From Bacteroidia bacterium (lineage in GTDB: Bacteria; Bacteroidota; Bacteroidia; Flavobacteriales; Flavobacteriaceae): 64,000 nt of DNA. The stretch is taken from the NCBI GenBank assembly GCA_030429955.1, contig JAUIGO010000002.1, positions 1 through 64,000 on the forward strand, read 5' to 3'. The notes beneath the pieces were generated by a model that saw only the letters and a list, made by a program, of their open reading frames with translations, searched no databases and was not told the DNA's origin. A program made the translations under genes and the position numbers. Of the stretch, positions 53,023-63,355 are shown piece after piece (within the stretch, counting starts at the first letter, position 1; the number at the start of each line of letters is the position of its first letter).

Positions 53023-54246
53023 ATGAAGGAAGATAGTGCTAAAGGTCCAGGTTCAGGATATATATTTCAATTTGAAATAGCTCTTCTTGAGCTTTCAAAG
53101 TTGAAGCCTAATGAGTCAATTACAATTGAAAAAATTGACGATGTTGGAAAAGAAGATGAAAATGGAACTTATACCCTTACGGTTCAAGCAAAACATAGTA
53201 TTACTTCAACAAATAAAACTTTTGGGAATACTTCTCTTGATTTATGGAAAACTCTAAATATTTGGGTTTATAAAGTTGAAAAAGGAATACTAAATGAAAG
53301 AAACATATTTAGAGCAATCACAAATGTAAATATTCCAAATAATTCGATAGTAAGGGATTTTAATAATAATAATTTTAAAGAAAACATCCAATTAATTGAA
53401 AAATTATTAGAAACTCAAAAAACTAAAAGAGACAATAAATTAAATGACGGAAAAAAGGCTAAATCTATAATTAAAACAATTGATTTAATAGAAAAGGTTT
53501 TAGAAAAAAAGGGCTATTTAAAAATTGTTCTTGAAAATTTTGAATATCAAGAAAATTTTAAAATCGAAGATGATTTTTATAATGAAATTCATTTAAGCTT
53601 TTTAGCTAATAACAATGAGAAAGAAGAAATATATCATCGATTTTACGGTTGGATTATTCAAAAGTCAAAAGAACAGTGGTGTAATGACCGTGAAGCATTA
53701 TTCTCAAAAGAAGATTTTGAAAGAAAGCTTCAAATGATTCTAAAAAACCATAAGCTAATTAATGCAATTTTTAGAAGTAAAAAGAGACTTGAAGATTCAC
53801 AAAAAATTAATGTTGATAATAAAAGAGACGATTTATATATTAGACAATTAATAGATATAAATAGGAATGATGAAATTAAGGAAGAAATAATAAAAGAAGC
53901 CATTCTTGATTTCATCCTGTGCGACATTGAAATTACTCATCACATCGTACATAACAAGTATTTAACAAAAAATGATTTTGAAGATTTTGAAGAAAGATGT
54001 TTCCAAAAATGGAAAGAAGTTAGGAGAAAACATATTATTAAAAATGCTAATGACTACAATGATGATGAATTAAATGAATTGTCCATAAAAATATGTGATG
54101 AAATTCTAACCGAAGTTAAACTAAATTTTCAAGAACTCCTTCAATTTGATGATACAAACAAGTACATTCAAAATGGCACGTTTTTGAACTTATCAAATAA
54201 ACCGAAAATCGGTTGGAATCCTAATTGGAAAAATATTTATAAATGA
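53023..54246 (+). CDS. ABC-3C system effector with N-terminal REase-like domain
   Basis: 407 residues. The first 60 look like a restriction-endonuclease-fold active site: AKGPGSGYIFQFEIALL (helix with Gln16), Glu36 and Asp39/Asp40 in TIEKIDDVG, and Gln55-Ala-Lys57 in VQAKHS, as in Cap4/DUF4297-like nucleases. The remaining 340 residues are helical and correspond to the C-terminal domain that links effectors to ABC-3C systems. Its stop overlaps the middle-component start by four bases (ATGA). The nuclease call rests on motif pattern; the system call rests on the neighbours. Confidence 0.75.
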   Translation: MKEDSAKGPGSGYIFQFEIALLELSKLKPNESITIEKIDDVGKEDENGTYTLTVQAKHSITSTNKTFGNTSLDLWKTLNIWVYKVEKGILNERNIFRAITNVNIPNNSIVRDFNNNNFKENIQLIEKLLETQKTKRDNKLNDGKKAKSIIKTIDLIEKVLEKKGYLKIVLENFEYQENFKIEDDFYNEIHLSFLANNNEKEEIYHRFYGWIIQKSKEQWCNDREALFSKEDFERKLQMILKNHKLINAIFRSKKRLEDSQKINVDNKRDDLYIRQLIDINRNDEIKEEIIKEAILDFILCDIEITHHIVHNKYLTKNDFEDFEERCFQKWKEVRRKHIIKNANDYNDDELNELSIKICDEILTEVKLNFQELLQFDDTNKYIQNGTFLNLSNKPKIGWNPNWKNIYK

Positions 54247-54755
54247 ATTCAGACAGCGATCTAAACCTATTTGATATCCTTCAAAATAATGCGTTGGGAA
54301 CTGTTGCTTTACATAGTTTCATTTTAGGATATACGAGAGTTAAAATAGGAAAGAAAGATAAAATCTTAGAGCCTTCAATTGACTTTTTGTTTTATGTATT
54401 ACCTATTGTTTATGGAGAATCTTCTTTAAACTCCTTTAAATCTTCATACGAACTCTATACCGCTATTACCAAAGACAAAAGTTTAAGTCTTGGTTTACAA
54501 GAGAGAGCTGAAAAAATGAAGAAGCAAACTCTGGACTCTTTGAATCTTGGTTTTAGTAAAAAATTATTCACTCTTAATATTGAAGAATATACGATTGGCT
54601 TGGATAAAAATTATAACAACTCAAGTATTCTAAAATCAATGAAGTTTAGTAATTCATTTTATAACGATGTTTATAGAGCATCATACAGACTTGGTAATAT
54701 TTTTGCAAAAAAAGACACCAAAATGCTACAATTAAAACTTAATATAAGATTTTGA
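54243..54755 (+). CDS. ABC-3C system middle component
   Basis: 170 residues, helical, beginning with a short acidic tail then [23 protein letters not shown] and [19 protein letters not shown], ending [22 protein letters not shown]. This matches the layout of ABC-3C middle components, small proteins always found between effector and ATPase. It probably bridges the two. One base separates its stop from the ATPase start. Confidence 0.78.
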   Translation: MNSDSDLNLFDILQNNALGTVALHSFILGYTRVKIGKKDKILEPSIDFLFYVLPIVYGESSLNSFKSSYELYTAITKDKSLSLGLQERAEKMKKQTLDSLNLGFSKKLFTLNIEEYTIGLDKNYNNSSILKSMKFSNSFYNDVYRASYRLGNIFAKKDTKMLQLKLNIRF

Positions 54756-54756
54756 A

Positions 54757-56781
54757 ATGAACTTAACTATTAAAAATATTATTCTATATCCAGTTGATGA
54801 AGATAAAAAACCACGGATAATTCCTTTTTCTGAAAGTGAAGTAAATGTAATTACTGGTTATAGTAAAAGAGGAAAATCTTCAATTATAGAGATAATTGAT
54901 TATTGTTTGGGAAATAGTGAGCCAAATATACCAATTGGATTGATAAGAAATTTAGTTAAGGTATTTGCGATTAAAGTTAATATAAATGCGACTGACTATT
55001 TTATTGGAAGAGAAAGCCCTGGAGATTCAGGTAGGAGTTCAGACGTTTTTTACTTTGTTGAAATTCTAAAAAAAGGAGAATATTCAGAGCTTAACACAAA
55101 CCATTGGATGAAAGATTCAGATAAGTTTCGAATTAATAGAGAATCTCTTGTTTCTATTTTAAATTATGAAGGTAAATTTCAAAACATTGAAGAATCTGTT
55201 TATTCAGACAAAAAAATTACTGTGAGTTTTAGAAGTACCAGTTCATTTCTATTTCAACCTCAAAATATCATAGCCAATGGGAACACCATTTTTTATAAAA
55301 CTGATTCATTCTATAACATAGATAGATTAAAGACTTTCTTTCCTTTAGCTTTAGGCTATAAATCTTATGAATTAATTATTTTAAAAGAACAAATTGATTT
55401 TTTAGAAAATGAAGAAAGAAAAATACAATCTAAAATTGAAGATTTACAAAGTAGGTATGAAAACTGGCAATCTGAATTATATGAATATTACAGTGAAGCA
55501 ATAAGCTTGGGTTTAACAAAAAATGATATTAATATAAATAGTTCAAATGTTGATTTAATTAAAAAAGAGATTGAGCAAGTAATTTTTAATGCGCGTAATG
55601 AAAAACTATATGTTGAAGGTTCTGGTTTAAGATATTCAGAAAAATTAAATGAACTTGAATCTGAAAGGACTGTTATGATTAGAAAATTAGGAGAACTTAA
55701 AACAGATCTTAATAAAATTTTAAAGTTTGAATCAACAAAAACTGTATACTTTGAAACTGTTACCAATGAAGTAGAGAATCGATTAAAACCAATAGATTGG
55801 TTTTTAAGCAAAAAAGGTGAAAACATATGCCCTTTTTGTGACTCTAAATCGGATACGGCATTGCATAACTTACAGTTATTAAGAGAAGCCAGAGATAATA
55901 ATAGACTATTAATAAGAGGTAAGGAATCAGATAGCTTGTCGTTTGAAAAAGAAAAGTCTGAATTGAAAAGGTCAATTAGAATTCAAGAGAGACAAATTGT
56001 AGAGTTTGATAAAAACATTAACTTGTTGGTTGATAAAAAAGTTTCTCATCAAAAGTCTTATCAGAAAGTCTATGAGTATGTTGGTAAAGTTTCAAATTTT
56101 ATTACTAACCTTCCAACAGTAGACAATAAGTATAATCAAGGGCTTACAAAAATTCAAATTGAATTATCGACAAAAAGAAAAAAACTTAATAAACTTAAAA
56201 AACAATTTGATAAAGATTTCACTTTATCAAAAGTGACGAAATCAATCAAAACATACGTTGATTTATTACCAATTGAAAACAGAAAATTCTGTAATGTTCT
56301 ACTTGACCCAGATAAGTATTTGGGAATTAAAGTAGAAGATAAGAAAAATAAAACTTCAACATTTTTAAACAAAATAGGAAGTGGTTCAAATTACATGTGT
56401 TATCACTTGGCTACAATGCTTGGGTTACATGAATATTTTCACAAGTTAAATGAAGTAAATAAAATAAATTATGTCCCATCATTTTTAATTCTCGACCAAC
56501 CCAGTCAAGTATATTATCCTGAAAGAAAAGAAGGTAAATTGAAACTTACTGAAGAAGAGTCAGAAGATTTAATTAATACAAAAAAAATATTTGAAGTATG
56601 TTCAAAGTTTATAGAAAGAACTAAGAATAAAGTTCAAATAATAATTTTGGAACACGCCTCAAAAGAAACATGGAAAGGAGTCAAAAACATTAATTTAGTT
56701 GAGGAATGGAGAGGGAAAGAAATCGACGGAACTTTTTCAGATGATTATAATGCTTTGATTCCTAAGGATTGGTTATATTAA
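54757..56781 (+). CDS. ABC-3C ATPase (DUF3732, SMC/Rad50-like)
   Basis: 674 residues. Walker [10 protein letters not shown] at 34-42; a long coiled coil from about 200 to 520 with a CPFC motif near residue 360 that resembles a Rad50 zinc hook; an ABC-signature-like [20 protein letters not shown] near 545; Walker [15 protein letters not shown] near 580, the DUF3732 hallmark; and a late IIILEHAS. Such ATPases are thought to sense nucleic acid or invasion and to switch on the effector. Convergent with hsdR, overlapping its end by 9 bp. Confidence 0.87.
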   Translation: MNLTIKNIILYPVDEDKKPRIIPFSESEVNVITGYSKRGKSSIIEIIDYCLGNSEPNIPIGLIRNLVKVFAIKVNINATDYFIGRESPGDSGRSSDVFYFVEILKKGEYSELNTNHWMKDSDKFRINRESLVSILNYEGKFQNIEESVYSDKKITVSFRSTSSFLFQPQNIIANGNTIFYKTDSFYNIDRLKTFFPLALGYKSYELIILKEQIDFLENEERKIQSKIEDLQSRYENWQSELYEYYSEAISLGLTKNDININSSNVDLIKKEIEQVIFNARNEKLYVEGSGLRYSEKLNELESERTVMIRKLGELKTDLNKILKFESTKTVYFETVTNEVENRLKPIDWFLSKKGENICPFCDSKSDTALHNLQLLREARDNNRLLIRGKESDSLSFEKEKSELKRSIRIQERQIVEFDKNINLLVDKKVSHQKSYQKVYEYVGKVSNFITNLPTVDNKYNQGLTKIQIELSTKRKKLNKLKKQFDKDFTLSKVTKSIKTYVDLLPIENRKFCNVLLDPDKYLGIKVEDKKNKTSTFLNKIGSGSNYMCYHLATMLGLHEYFHKLNEVNKINYVPSFLILDQPSQVYYPERKEGKLKLTEEESEDLINTKKIFEVCSKFIERTKNKVQIIILEHASKETWKGVKNINLVEEWRGKEIDGTFSDDYNALIPKDWLY

Positions 56782-59739
56782 ATTTATTTTATCATATACA
56801 ACTTTTGCCAAGTATTTAAAAATAATGGCATCTGCTAACTTTTCATTAGTTAGCATTTTTTCAGTTGTATCATTATTGGAATCCATTCTGTCTATGAATT
56901 GCTTTATAGACAAATCTCTTAAACTTCCTTGCAAAAAGTTTTCAAATGTGTTATTCTTTGCCTGTTTGATAATAGTTTCGTTGGCTGCCAAGTCTAAACC
57001 TATTTGGTCAAAAAATAATTTGTCAGCTTCTGTAAATTCTGTACCAAGTCTATCGTTAATTTTTTCAATAATTTCCATTAAGGTAGCTTCTTCCTCTTTT
57101 GCCTTTCTTAATCCAGCGTCTGAAGCAGGTTGTAGTCCGTATTCTTCTTGATGCTCTAATGCCAAATTATTTTCACCTATTTTCTGCAAACGATAATAAT
57201 CTAAAGCTACTTCATCGGACAGTTTAAAACGCTCTTCAAATGTTTGTTTAGGCAGTTTATTTAATAAGAGTTTGCCGTATGCAAATAGCTTTTCAAGGTT
57301 CTCATCAGAAAAAGGCATTATTTGACTTAAAAAAGCATACGCTTTAATAAAACTATCTAATGTATGCTTGAAGTCATCTTGTAGTTCTTCTGTATTTAAT
57401 GCTTTATATCTGTCAACGGCAGGGTCAATGTAAGCATTTAAAAGAGCATGTGTTTTTTTGTTATGTAAATTTGACTGTTCATAATAAGCAGACACGAAAT
57501 TATCAACTTCTGTATCCCAAATTATTTGAGCTTCATCGAGCTTGTTTTTTAAATCGTATAACCTATTAGGGTCTGAAACTTGACTAACCGTAGTAAGCTC
57601 ATAAAAAGGCTGGAAAGAATCAATTATTTCTTCTTCCTCATTTGCAAAATCAAGAACAAACGTATCTTCTTTTCCAGGATGCATTCTATTTAACCTTGAT
57701 AAAGTTTGTACAGCCTTAACCCCTGATAGTTTTTTATCTACATACATTGTATGTAACAATGGTTGGTCAAATCCTGTTTGATACTTCTCGGCTACTAATA
57801 GTATTTGATATTCATCAGAATTAAATTTATCTGGCAGTTCTTTTTCTGCAAAACCATTTAATTTGGCTTCAGTAAGCTCTTCATCAAGTCTTTCAGGGTC
57901 TTTTACTTTACCTGAAAATGCAACTAATGCTCTTATATCTGTATAGTTATTATCTTTAATATATCTATTGAATTCAAAAAAGTATCTTACAGCATGTAGT
58001 CGTGAGCTTGTAACTACCATAGCTTTTGCTTTACCACCTATTTTTTTAGAAACTACTTGTCTGAAATGCTCGATTATTACTTCAGTCTTTTGAGCTAAAT
58101 TATATGGATGCAACGATAAAAATCTTGCTATCGCTCTCGATGCTTTTTTCTTGTTAACCTTTGGGTTATCTTCAATATTTTTTGAAACCTTAAAAAAGGT
58201 TTTATATGTCATATACTTTTTTAACACATCCATAATAAACCCTTCCTGTATAGCTTGTCGCATTGAGTATAAATGGAAAGGTTTTGGAATACCTGTTTTG
58301 TCAGGTGTGCCAAATACTTCTATTGTTTTTGGTTTTGGAGTAGCTGTGAAAGCAAAGAAACTCAAATTTGGTTGTTTGCCTCTTGCTTCCATAGATTTTC
58401 GAATAATATCTTCAGTAGTATCTTCTTCTGATGGTTCAGCCGTAGCAAGAACTTCCTTTAGTTTTTTACTGGCTTCACCACCTTGAGAGCTATGAGCTTC
58501 ATCTACTATAATAGCATAGTTCCTGTCTGGTAGATTTTTAACTTCATCTAAAACAGCAGCAAATGGAAATTTCTGTAATGTTGTGATAATGATACTTGAG
58601 CCACTTTGAATAGTTTCGGCAAGTTGAGTACTTGATTTATCTATTCTTTGAACAACACCTTGTTTATGTTCAAACTGATAAATTGTATCTTGTAATTGCT
58701 TGTCTAAAACCCTACGGTCGGTTATTACAATAATGGAATCAAATACCTTTTTATCTGATGAATTGTGTAAACTAAACAAGCGGTAAGCCAACCAAGCAAT
58801 TGAATTTGACTTTCCAGAACCAGCAGAGTGTTGTACTAAATAATTATGTCCAGAACCATTCAATTTAGAAACTAAAGCTAATTTTCTAACGACATCTAAT
58901 TGGTGGTAACGAGGGAAAATGATTTTTTCCTTTGAATACTTTTTACCTTTTTGTACAAACTCTTCTTTTTGTAAGTGAATGAACTTTCCAATAATGTCAA
59001 TTAAACTATCTTTTTGCCAAATCTCTTCCCAAAGGTAGGCTGTCTTATAACCATTGGAATTTGGCGGATTTCCTGCACCATTATTGAACCCTTTGTTAAA
59101 CGGCAGGAAAAATGTCTTTTCTTTTTTAAGTTCTGTGGTTAAATATACTTCATCAGTATCTACTGCAAAGTGAACTAATGCACCGCGCTTAAATTTAAAG
59201 ATGGTTTCCCTTGGGTCTCTATCTTCAATAAATTGCTTTTTTGCATTATCAGTATTCTGCTTGGTGAATTGATTCTTTAACTCAACAGTTACAACAGGTA
59301 GTCCATTTAAAAACAAAACCATATCGATTGAGTTTTCATTCTTATGGCTGTATTTTACTTGCCTTGTAGTAGATAAGATATTTGTGTTATATAATTTCTC
59401 TGTGTCTGGATTTAAAGAAGTTTCTGGTTTAAAATATGCAAGTTCAAAATGAACTCCCATATCAGTAAATCCTTTTCTTATAACAGTTAATGCACTTTTT
59501 TGTTCAAGCTCTTTATTTAAACGTAATAATAGTTTTGTTTCTGTGTCAGCTCTATGAATACTTTCTAACTTATCCCATTTTTCAGCTTGACTTTTCTTTA
59601 AAAATGTAAATAGTTTGTTGGTATCAATGGCAAAGTCTTTATTAAAATCTAACGGACTACCTTTTATATATCCATGCTTTAATAATACTTCTTCAATTGC
59701 ATCTTCAAATGCCAATTCTGTATGAATGGGTTTTTTCAT
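56773..59739 (-). CDS. hsdR: Type I restriction enzyme, R subunit
   Basis: Translocates and cuts unmodified DNA. 988 residues: nuclease domain with Asp139 and Glu153-Leu-Lys155 ([10 protein letters not shown] then VVTVELKNQ), SF2 motor with Walker [19 protein letters not shown] (about residue 300), DEAH box [12 protein letters not shown] (about 415), motif [15 protein letters not shown], and motif VI region [13 protein letters not shown]-terminal helical domain follows. The enzyme looks intact. The last gene of the hsd operon. Confidence 0.95.
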   Translation of the reverse strand: MKKPIHTELAFEDAIEEVLLKHGYIKGSPLDFNKDFAIDTNKLFTFLKKSQAEKWDKLESIHRADTETKLLLRLNKELEQKSALTVIRKGFTDMGVHFELAYFKPETSLNPDTEKLYNTNILSTTRQVKYSHKNENSIDMVLFLNGLPVVTVELKNQFTKQNTDNAKKQFIEDRDPRETIFKFKRGALVHFAVDTDEVYLTTELKKEKTFFLPFNKGFNNGAGNPPNSNGYKTAYLWEEIWQKDSLIDIIGKFIHLQKEEFVQKGKKYSKEKIIFPRYHQLDVVRKLALVSKLNGSGHNYLVQHSAGSGKSNSIAWLAYRLFSLHNSSDKKVFDSIIVITDRRVLDKQLQDTIYQFEHKQGVVQRIDKSSTQLAETIQSGSSIIITTLQKFPFAAVLDEVKNLPDRNYAIIVDEAHSSQGGEASKKLKEVLATAEPSEEDTTEDIIRKSMEARGKQPNLSFFAFTATPKPKTIEVFGTPDKTGIPKPFHLYSMRQAIQEGFIMDVLKKYMTYKTFFKVSKNIEDNPKVNKKKASRAIARFLSLHPYNLAQKTEVIIEHFRQVVSKKIGGKAKAMVVTSSRLHAVRYFFEFNRYIKDNNYTDIRALVAFSGKVKDPERLDEELTEAKLNGFAEKELPDKFNSDEYQILLVAEKYQTGFDQPLLHTMYVDKKLSGVKAVQTLSRLNRMHPGKEDTFVLDFANEEEEIIDSFQPFYELTTVSQVSDPNRLYDLKNKLDEAQIIWDTEVDNFVSAYYEQSNLHNKKTHALLNAYIDPAVDRYKALNTEELQDDFKHTLDSFIKAYAFLSQIMPFSDENLEKLFAYGKLLLNKLPKQTFEERFKLSDEVALDYYRLQKIGENNLALEHQEEYGLQPASDAGLRKAKEEEATLMEIIEKINDRLGTEFTEADKLFFDQIGLDLAANETIIKQAKNNTFENFLQGSLRDLSIKQFIDRMDSNNDTTEKMLTNEKLADAIIFKYLAKVVYDKINLI

Positions 59740-59745
59740 TATTGA

Positions 59746-60288
59746 TTAGTTTAGGAACTGGTCTCTTAATCTTTCTATCAATTCTTCAACGTATTCTTTT
59801 AAAACTATAAAGTTAACTTCATCAAGTTGTAATAGAATACGTCTTTCATTTATTAAGAAATCATAATATTGACCTAACTCTACACCAAAATCTTCGCTTG
59901 TAGTTAATTTAAAATAAGGTACATGTCCACCTCTGTATCCCTCTAAAAGGATATAGTTTAAATCTCTAACCAACATAGCGTATAACTCATTTGGTATATT
60001 TAAATCATTTCCTGTGTCCAAAAGAAATTGTCTTGGTTTGCCATTCATTTCTCTAATATAAATAGCTAATTGGTCAACCATTCTTGACCTAACTTCTGTA
60101 CTGTGTCTCTTATCTTCAATTTCTGTAAGTTGGGCTGAAAGGTTTTCCAATTCAACTAAAGCAGTTTCCAATTCTGCTTCAAAATCCTGACGCTCCTTAT
60201 CATTCGACCATATTTGGACGTATATTTTAAGGTCTCGAATTCTATTTTCTAAAGCTAAATATTGATTATATAATTCTATTTCATTCAT
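59746..60288 (-). CDS. Coiled-coil protein between hsdS and hsdR
   Basis: 180 residues. The first 85 are a charged helical stretch (YNQYLALENRIRDLKIYVQI, ELETALVELENLSAQLTEIE), then a helical C-terminal domain (LLDTGNDLNIPNELYAML, GVELGQYYDFLINERRILLQ). No enzyme motif. ATG at 60288 begins just after the hsdS stop; an earlier in-frame ATG at 60339 overlaps hsdS. Seven bases separate it from hsdR. I do not recognise the family; the position suggests a subunit or regulator of the type I complex. Confidence 0.7.
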   Translation of the reverse strand: MNEIELYNQYLALENRIRDLKIYVQIWSNDKERQDFEAELETALVELENLSAQLTEIEDKRHSTEVRSRMVDQLAIYIREMNGKPRQFLLDTGNDLNIPNELYAMLVRDLNYILLEGYRGGHVPYFKLTTSEDFGVELGQYYDFLINERRILLQLDEVNFIVLKEYVEELIERLRDQFLN

Positions 60289-60289
60289 T

Positions 60290-61630
60290 TTAATCAGTGA
60301 TTTTATCTCTAACATCAATTTTGCCTGTAACGGCTTCATAAATCAATGCTTGTTTGTACTCTTTTAATAGTTCTATTTCATCTAATATTAAAGAAACATT
60401 AGTCTTTATAGATTTAAGTTTTTGTTCAATATACGAAACAATACTTTTTTGTTCTTCTTTTGGTGGTATTGGAATTACCACATCTTTAAAAGCTGAAACA
60501 CTTAAACCAAATCGAGTAATACCTCTTGCGGAAATTTCAAAATGAGCATTTAATTTACTTGACCTCATTAGATTAAAAATATAAGAACCAAGTATATCAC
60601 TATCAAATGCTCTAATTAAAGTAGTATGATAACCAAGTACAGTATCATCAAAATCTTCAATTACCAATGCAGGTATTCCAATATCATCAGGTGATTCTGA
60701 ATCCTTCGTAGCCAGAACATCTCCAATTCTCAATTTAAATTTTTCAATTTGGTCATTTGATGCGGTCGCTTTCATAAAGTCTAAATCTTTATGTATGTAA
60801 TCATTATTATAAACATCCATATAGTTACATAGATAGACTTCTTTTTCTTTGTCTTTGGACTTCTTGTCTATATTACTTGGAAAAACGTCAGCAACATATT
60901 TTAATTTTTTATAATTCCAATGTTTGGGAATGCTTCCTAACCATTCAACACCTGTTTCTTTAAGCTCTGTATTATTATCAAGACCTTTGGTGACGGCATT
61001 ATTAATGATGGCTTGTTTTTCTTCTTCGTAGAGTTGTATTAATTGTTTTTTATCTGAAATGGATTGGTCTATTTCTTTAGTTTTTTTGTCAAGGAAGTCA
61101 ACAATTTTATCTTGTTCTTCAATTGGAGGACATGATAATTTTAAAGATTTGATAATATCTTGACTTATATTAGGCTGTCCGCCCCCAAAACTTAAATTTA
61201 TAATATCCTTTCTGATTGCTAAAAGGTGATAATAAATGAATTTATTTAAAAATAGTTCGTTATCCGATAATACACAACAAGCTTGATTGGTAGTTGAATC
61301 AATTTTTAAAATACCAAGTTTTCCAATAGTCGCACCATACATTGCCATTACTATCGAACCTTTAGGATAGTTTTTTAGTGTAGAATAATCCTCTATGGCT
61401 TTTGGGGTGATTTTTTTGGAAGTATTATAAATATAACTATCATTCAAATCTCCAGTTAAAAGCCAATTTATTGTACCATTTTTATAATATTCATCTTTAC
61501 CAGATTTCGGTGTAGTGCCACTACCTATAAGTTTAATACTTCTGCTTAACTTTCTTGCTTCCCAATGCTCTGGCAAGTTTGATAACCAAGATACGTTTGT
61601 ATCTTTATATTTAGGATAAGGTTTAATCAT
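60290..61630 (-). CDS. hsdS: Type I restriction enzyme, specificity subunit
   Basis: 446 residues with the usual two target-recognition domains. The first starts WLSNLPEHWEARKLSRSIKL, the second WLGSIPKHWNYKKLKYVADV (about residue 225). Each ends in a conserved helix (IEEQDKIVDFLDKKTKEIDQ and KEEQKSIVSYIEQKLKSIKT). It decides the sequence that HsdM methylates and HsdR attacks; the site cannot be predicted. ATG at 61630 overlaps the stop of the upstream gene by one base. Confidence 0.93.
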   Translation of the reverse strand: MIKPYPKYKDTNVSWLSNLPEHWEARKLSRSIKLIGSGTTPKSGKDEYYKNGTINWLLTGDLNDSYIYNTSKKITPKAIEDYSTLKNYPKGSIVMAMYGATIGKLGILKIDSTTNQACCVLSDNELFLNKFIYYHLLAIRKDIINLSFGGGQPNISQDIIKSLKLSCPPIEEQDKIVDFLDKKTKEIDQSISDKKQLIQLYEEEKQAIINNAVTKGLDNNTELKETGVEWLGSIPKHWNYKKLKYVADVFPSNIDKKSKDKEKEVYLCNYMDVYNNDYIHKDLDFMKATASNDQIEKFKLRIGDVLATKDSESPDDIGIPALVIEDFDDTVLGYHTTLIRAFDSDILGSYIFNLMRSSKLNAHFEISARGITRFGLSVSAFKDVVIPIPPKEEQKSIVSYIEQKLKSIKTNVSLILDEIELLKEYKQALIYEAVTGKIDVRDKITD

Positions 61631-63354
61631 TATTCCCAAATTTTTAAAGCAGTATCGGCTAAATCTGTTGCTCTGTCATCTATGGCAGCTTCATTCCAAG
61701 CATCCAACTTTAAGTAATCGGTAGTAATGGTTAGCATACCGTATTTATCCAATAGCTTTCTTTTTTTAGTCCATGAAGCATTACGCATTTTGCTATTAAG
61801 TTGTTGGGTTACAAGTGTAAGATTCCCCATAGTTTTTAACTTACGGTTTCTTTTAGCTTTGTCATCATCATTCATTCCAGATACTCGCCAATTTGCTTCC
61901 CATTTTTTAGGCATCATATGTTCAACCGAATAGCTTTCTAAACTTAATTTAGTTACAGAACTATATGCATTATCCAATTTGTATAATGCTATTATAAAAA
62001 GTATTTCTCTGGCAAATTTGTTATACAGATAATTATTATAAAAAGCATCTTTAAAATCAGCATCATTAGGGAAACGGTTGCTGTCTTCAGTGAATTCGAC
62101 TAATTTTTCTTCAAACACTTCAGAATCTAAAGTCTTTTCTTTCTTTAAATCGTTTACAAATTGAATAAAGAATCTGTTGTAGTTTTTGGTTGTTAATTTA
62201 CAAACTAACCTACGTACCAAATAACTCTCTAATACTTCCAATATGTCTAAACGCTCATCACCATCATCTACATTAGCATAAATAAAAAGCAGAAGAGGAT
62301 AAACCGTAGTTATTTCCAAAAATTCAATGACATGGAAAACTCTTTTTTCTGTTTCCTTAAATGCAATTTCATTAATAGTTTTACTGGTTGGAAAATTTCT
62401 GTAAGTGGTAGCTGTGAGTTTTAAACGTTTAAGAAATTCGAGCTTATCTTTTGATGTTTTATTTTTAAGATAGTTTTTGTACTCATTGAACAGCTTATCT
62501 AATCGCACTTCGTTTCCTGTTTCTACAATTAGAAAACAATAGAGCAGCAACTCCAAGTTAGTACGTGGAATTCTACCAGAAGTCTTTTTATCATTCCAGA
62601 ATTCAATATCTTCTTCTTCTTCTTCAAAAATACTATACCATAAATCTTCATAGTGCGGCTGTAAATCTTTATCTCTAAAAATGAAGTTCTTCAACAACTC
62701 CGAAATAGTAAGCCTAACCCCTAAAGAATTGATGGTGTCGAATATTTCTTGCTCGTCATCTTCTTCATTTAAGAACATAGCAATCACAGGTAATTTTCTT
62801 AATAATACTTGTGAATATGTGTCTCTTTCGGCATCAGTTAAATCATTAAAAGCATCAAAAAAGTAATGGTATGCCTGATTTATAGAATTATCATGTAAAG
62901 GTACTTTTTCACCATCGGCAAGAATTTTCATTACTTCTTGAAAATAAGGAGCATCTGTTTTACTATGCTCAATACGAAGATATTTCTCATCTCTGTTATC
63001 AGTAAATTGTATATATGATAATAGGTTTTTCTTTAAGTTTTCGTATTCTCCTTTAGCAGTATCAGCAAGAGCTTTAAGCATAATTGCAATTGTTGTTAGT
63101 CTTTGTTGTCCGTCAATTAATTGCAATGCTTGTACGTTAAAATTATTATGCTTTAAGGGTTTGGTAATAATAGTTCCAATAAAGTGTTCACTGTTTTTAT
63201 TATTGGTATGAGCTTCAACTTCATCTTGAAGATGCTCTAAAAGAAGCTCCCAGTTTTCTTCATCCCAGACATAACTTCGCTGAAAAAAAGGGATTTCATA
63301 TTGATAATTATTCTGAAAAAAAGACAGTAAAATTTCTTTATTAGCACTTTGCAT
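61630..63354 (-). CDS. DUF262/DUF1524 protein (GmrSD-like nuclease) inside the hsd operon
   Basis: 574 residues. The DUF262 domain has IPFFQRSYVWDEENWELLL (about residue 17) and LQLIDGQQRLTTIAIML (about residue 78), the ParB-like NTPase signature. The DUF1524 domain near the C-terminus has the HNH-like YSVEHMMPKKWE (about residue 478) and KTMGNLTLVTQQLNSKM. Both halves of a GmrSD-type type IV restriction enzyme, which attacks modified DNA, are thus present in one chain. It lies between hsdM (1-bp gap) and hsdS (1-base overlap), so it is part of the operon. Confidence 0.88.
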   Translation of the reverse strand: MQSANKEILLSFFQNNYQYEIPFFQRSYVWDEENWELLLEHLQDEVEAHTNNKNSEHFIGTIITKPLKHNNFNVQALQLIDGQQRLTTIAIMLKALADTAKGEYENLKKNLLSYIQFTDNRDEKYLRIEHSKTDAPYFQEVMKILADGEKVPLHDNSINQAYHYFFDAFNDLTDAERDTYSQVLLRKLPVIAMFLNEEDDEQEIFDTINSLGVRLTISELLKNFIFRDKDLQPHYEDLWYSIFEEEEEDIEFWNDKKTSGRIPRTNLELLLYCFLIVETGNEVRLDKLFNEYKNYLKNKTSKDKLEFLKRLKLTATTYRNFPTSKTINEIAFKETEKRVFHVIEFLEITTVYPLLLFIYANVDDGDERLDILEVLESYLVRRLVCKLTTKNYNRFFIQFVNDLKKEKTLDSEVFEEKLVEFTEDSNRFPNDADFKDAFYNNYLYNKFAREILFIIALYKLDNAYSSVTKLSLESYSVEHMMPKKWEANWRVSGMNDDDKAKRNRKLKTMGNLTLVTQQLNSKMRNASWTKKRKLLDKYGMLTITTDYLKLDAWNEAAIDDRATDLADTALKIWE

Positions 63355-63355
63355 T

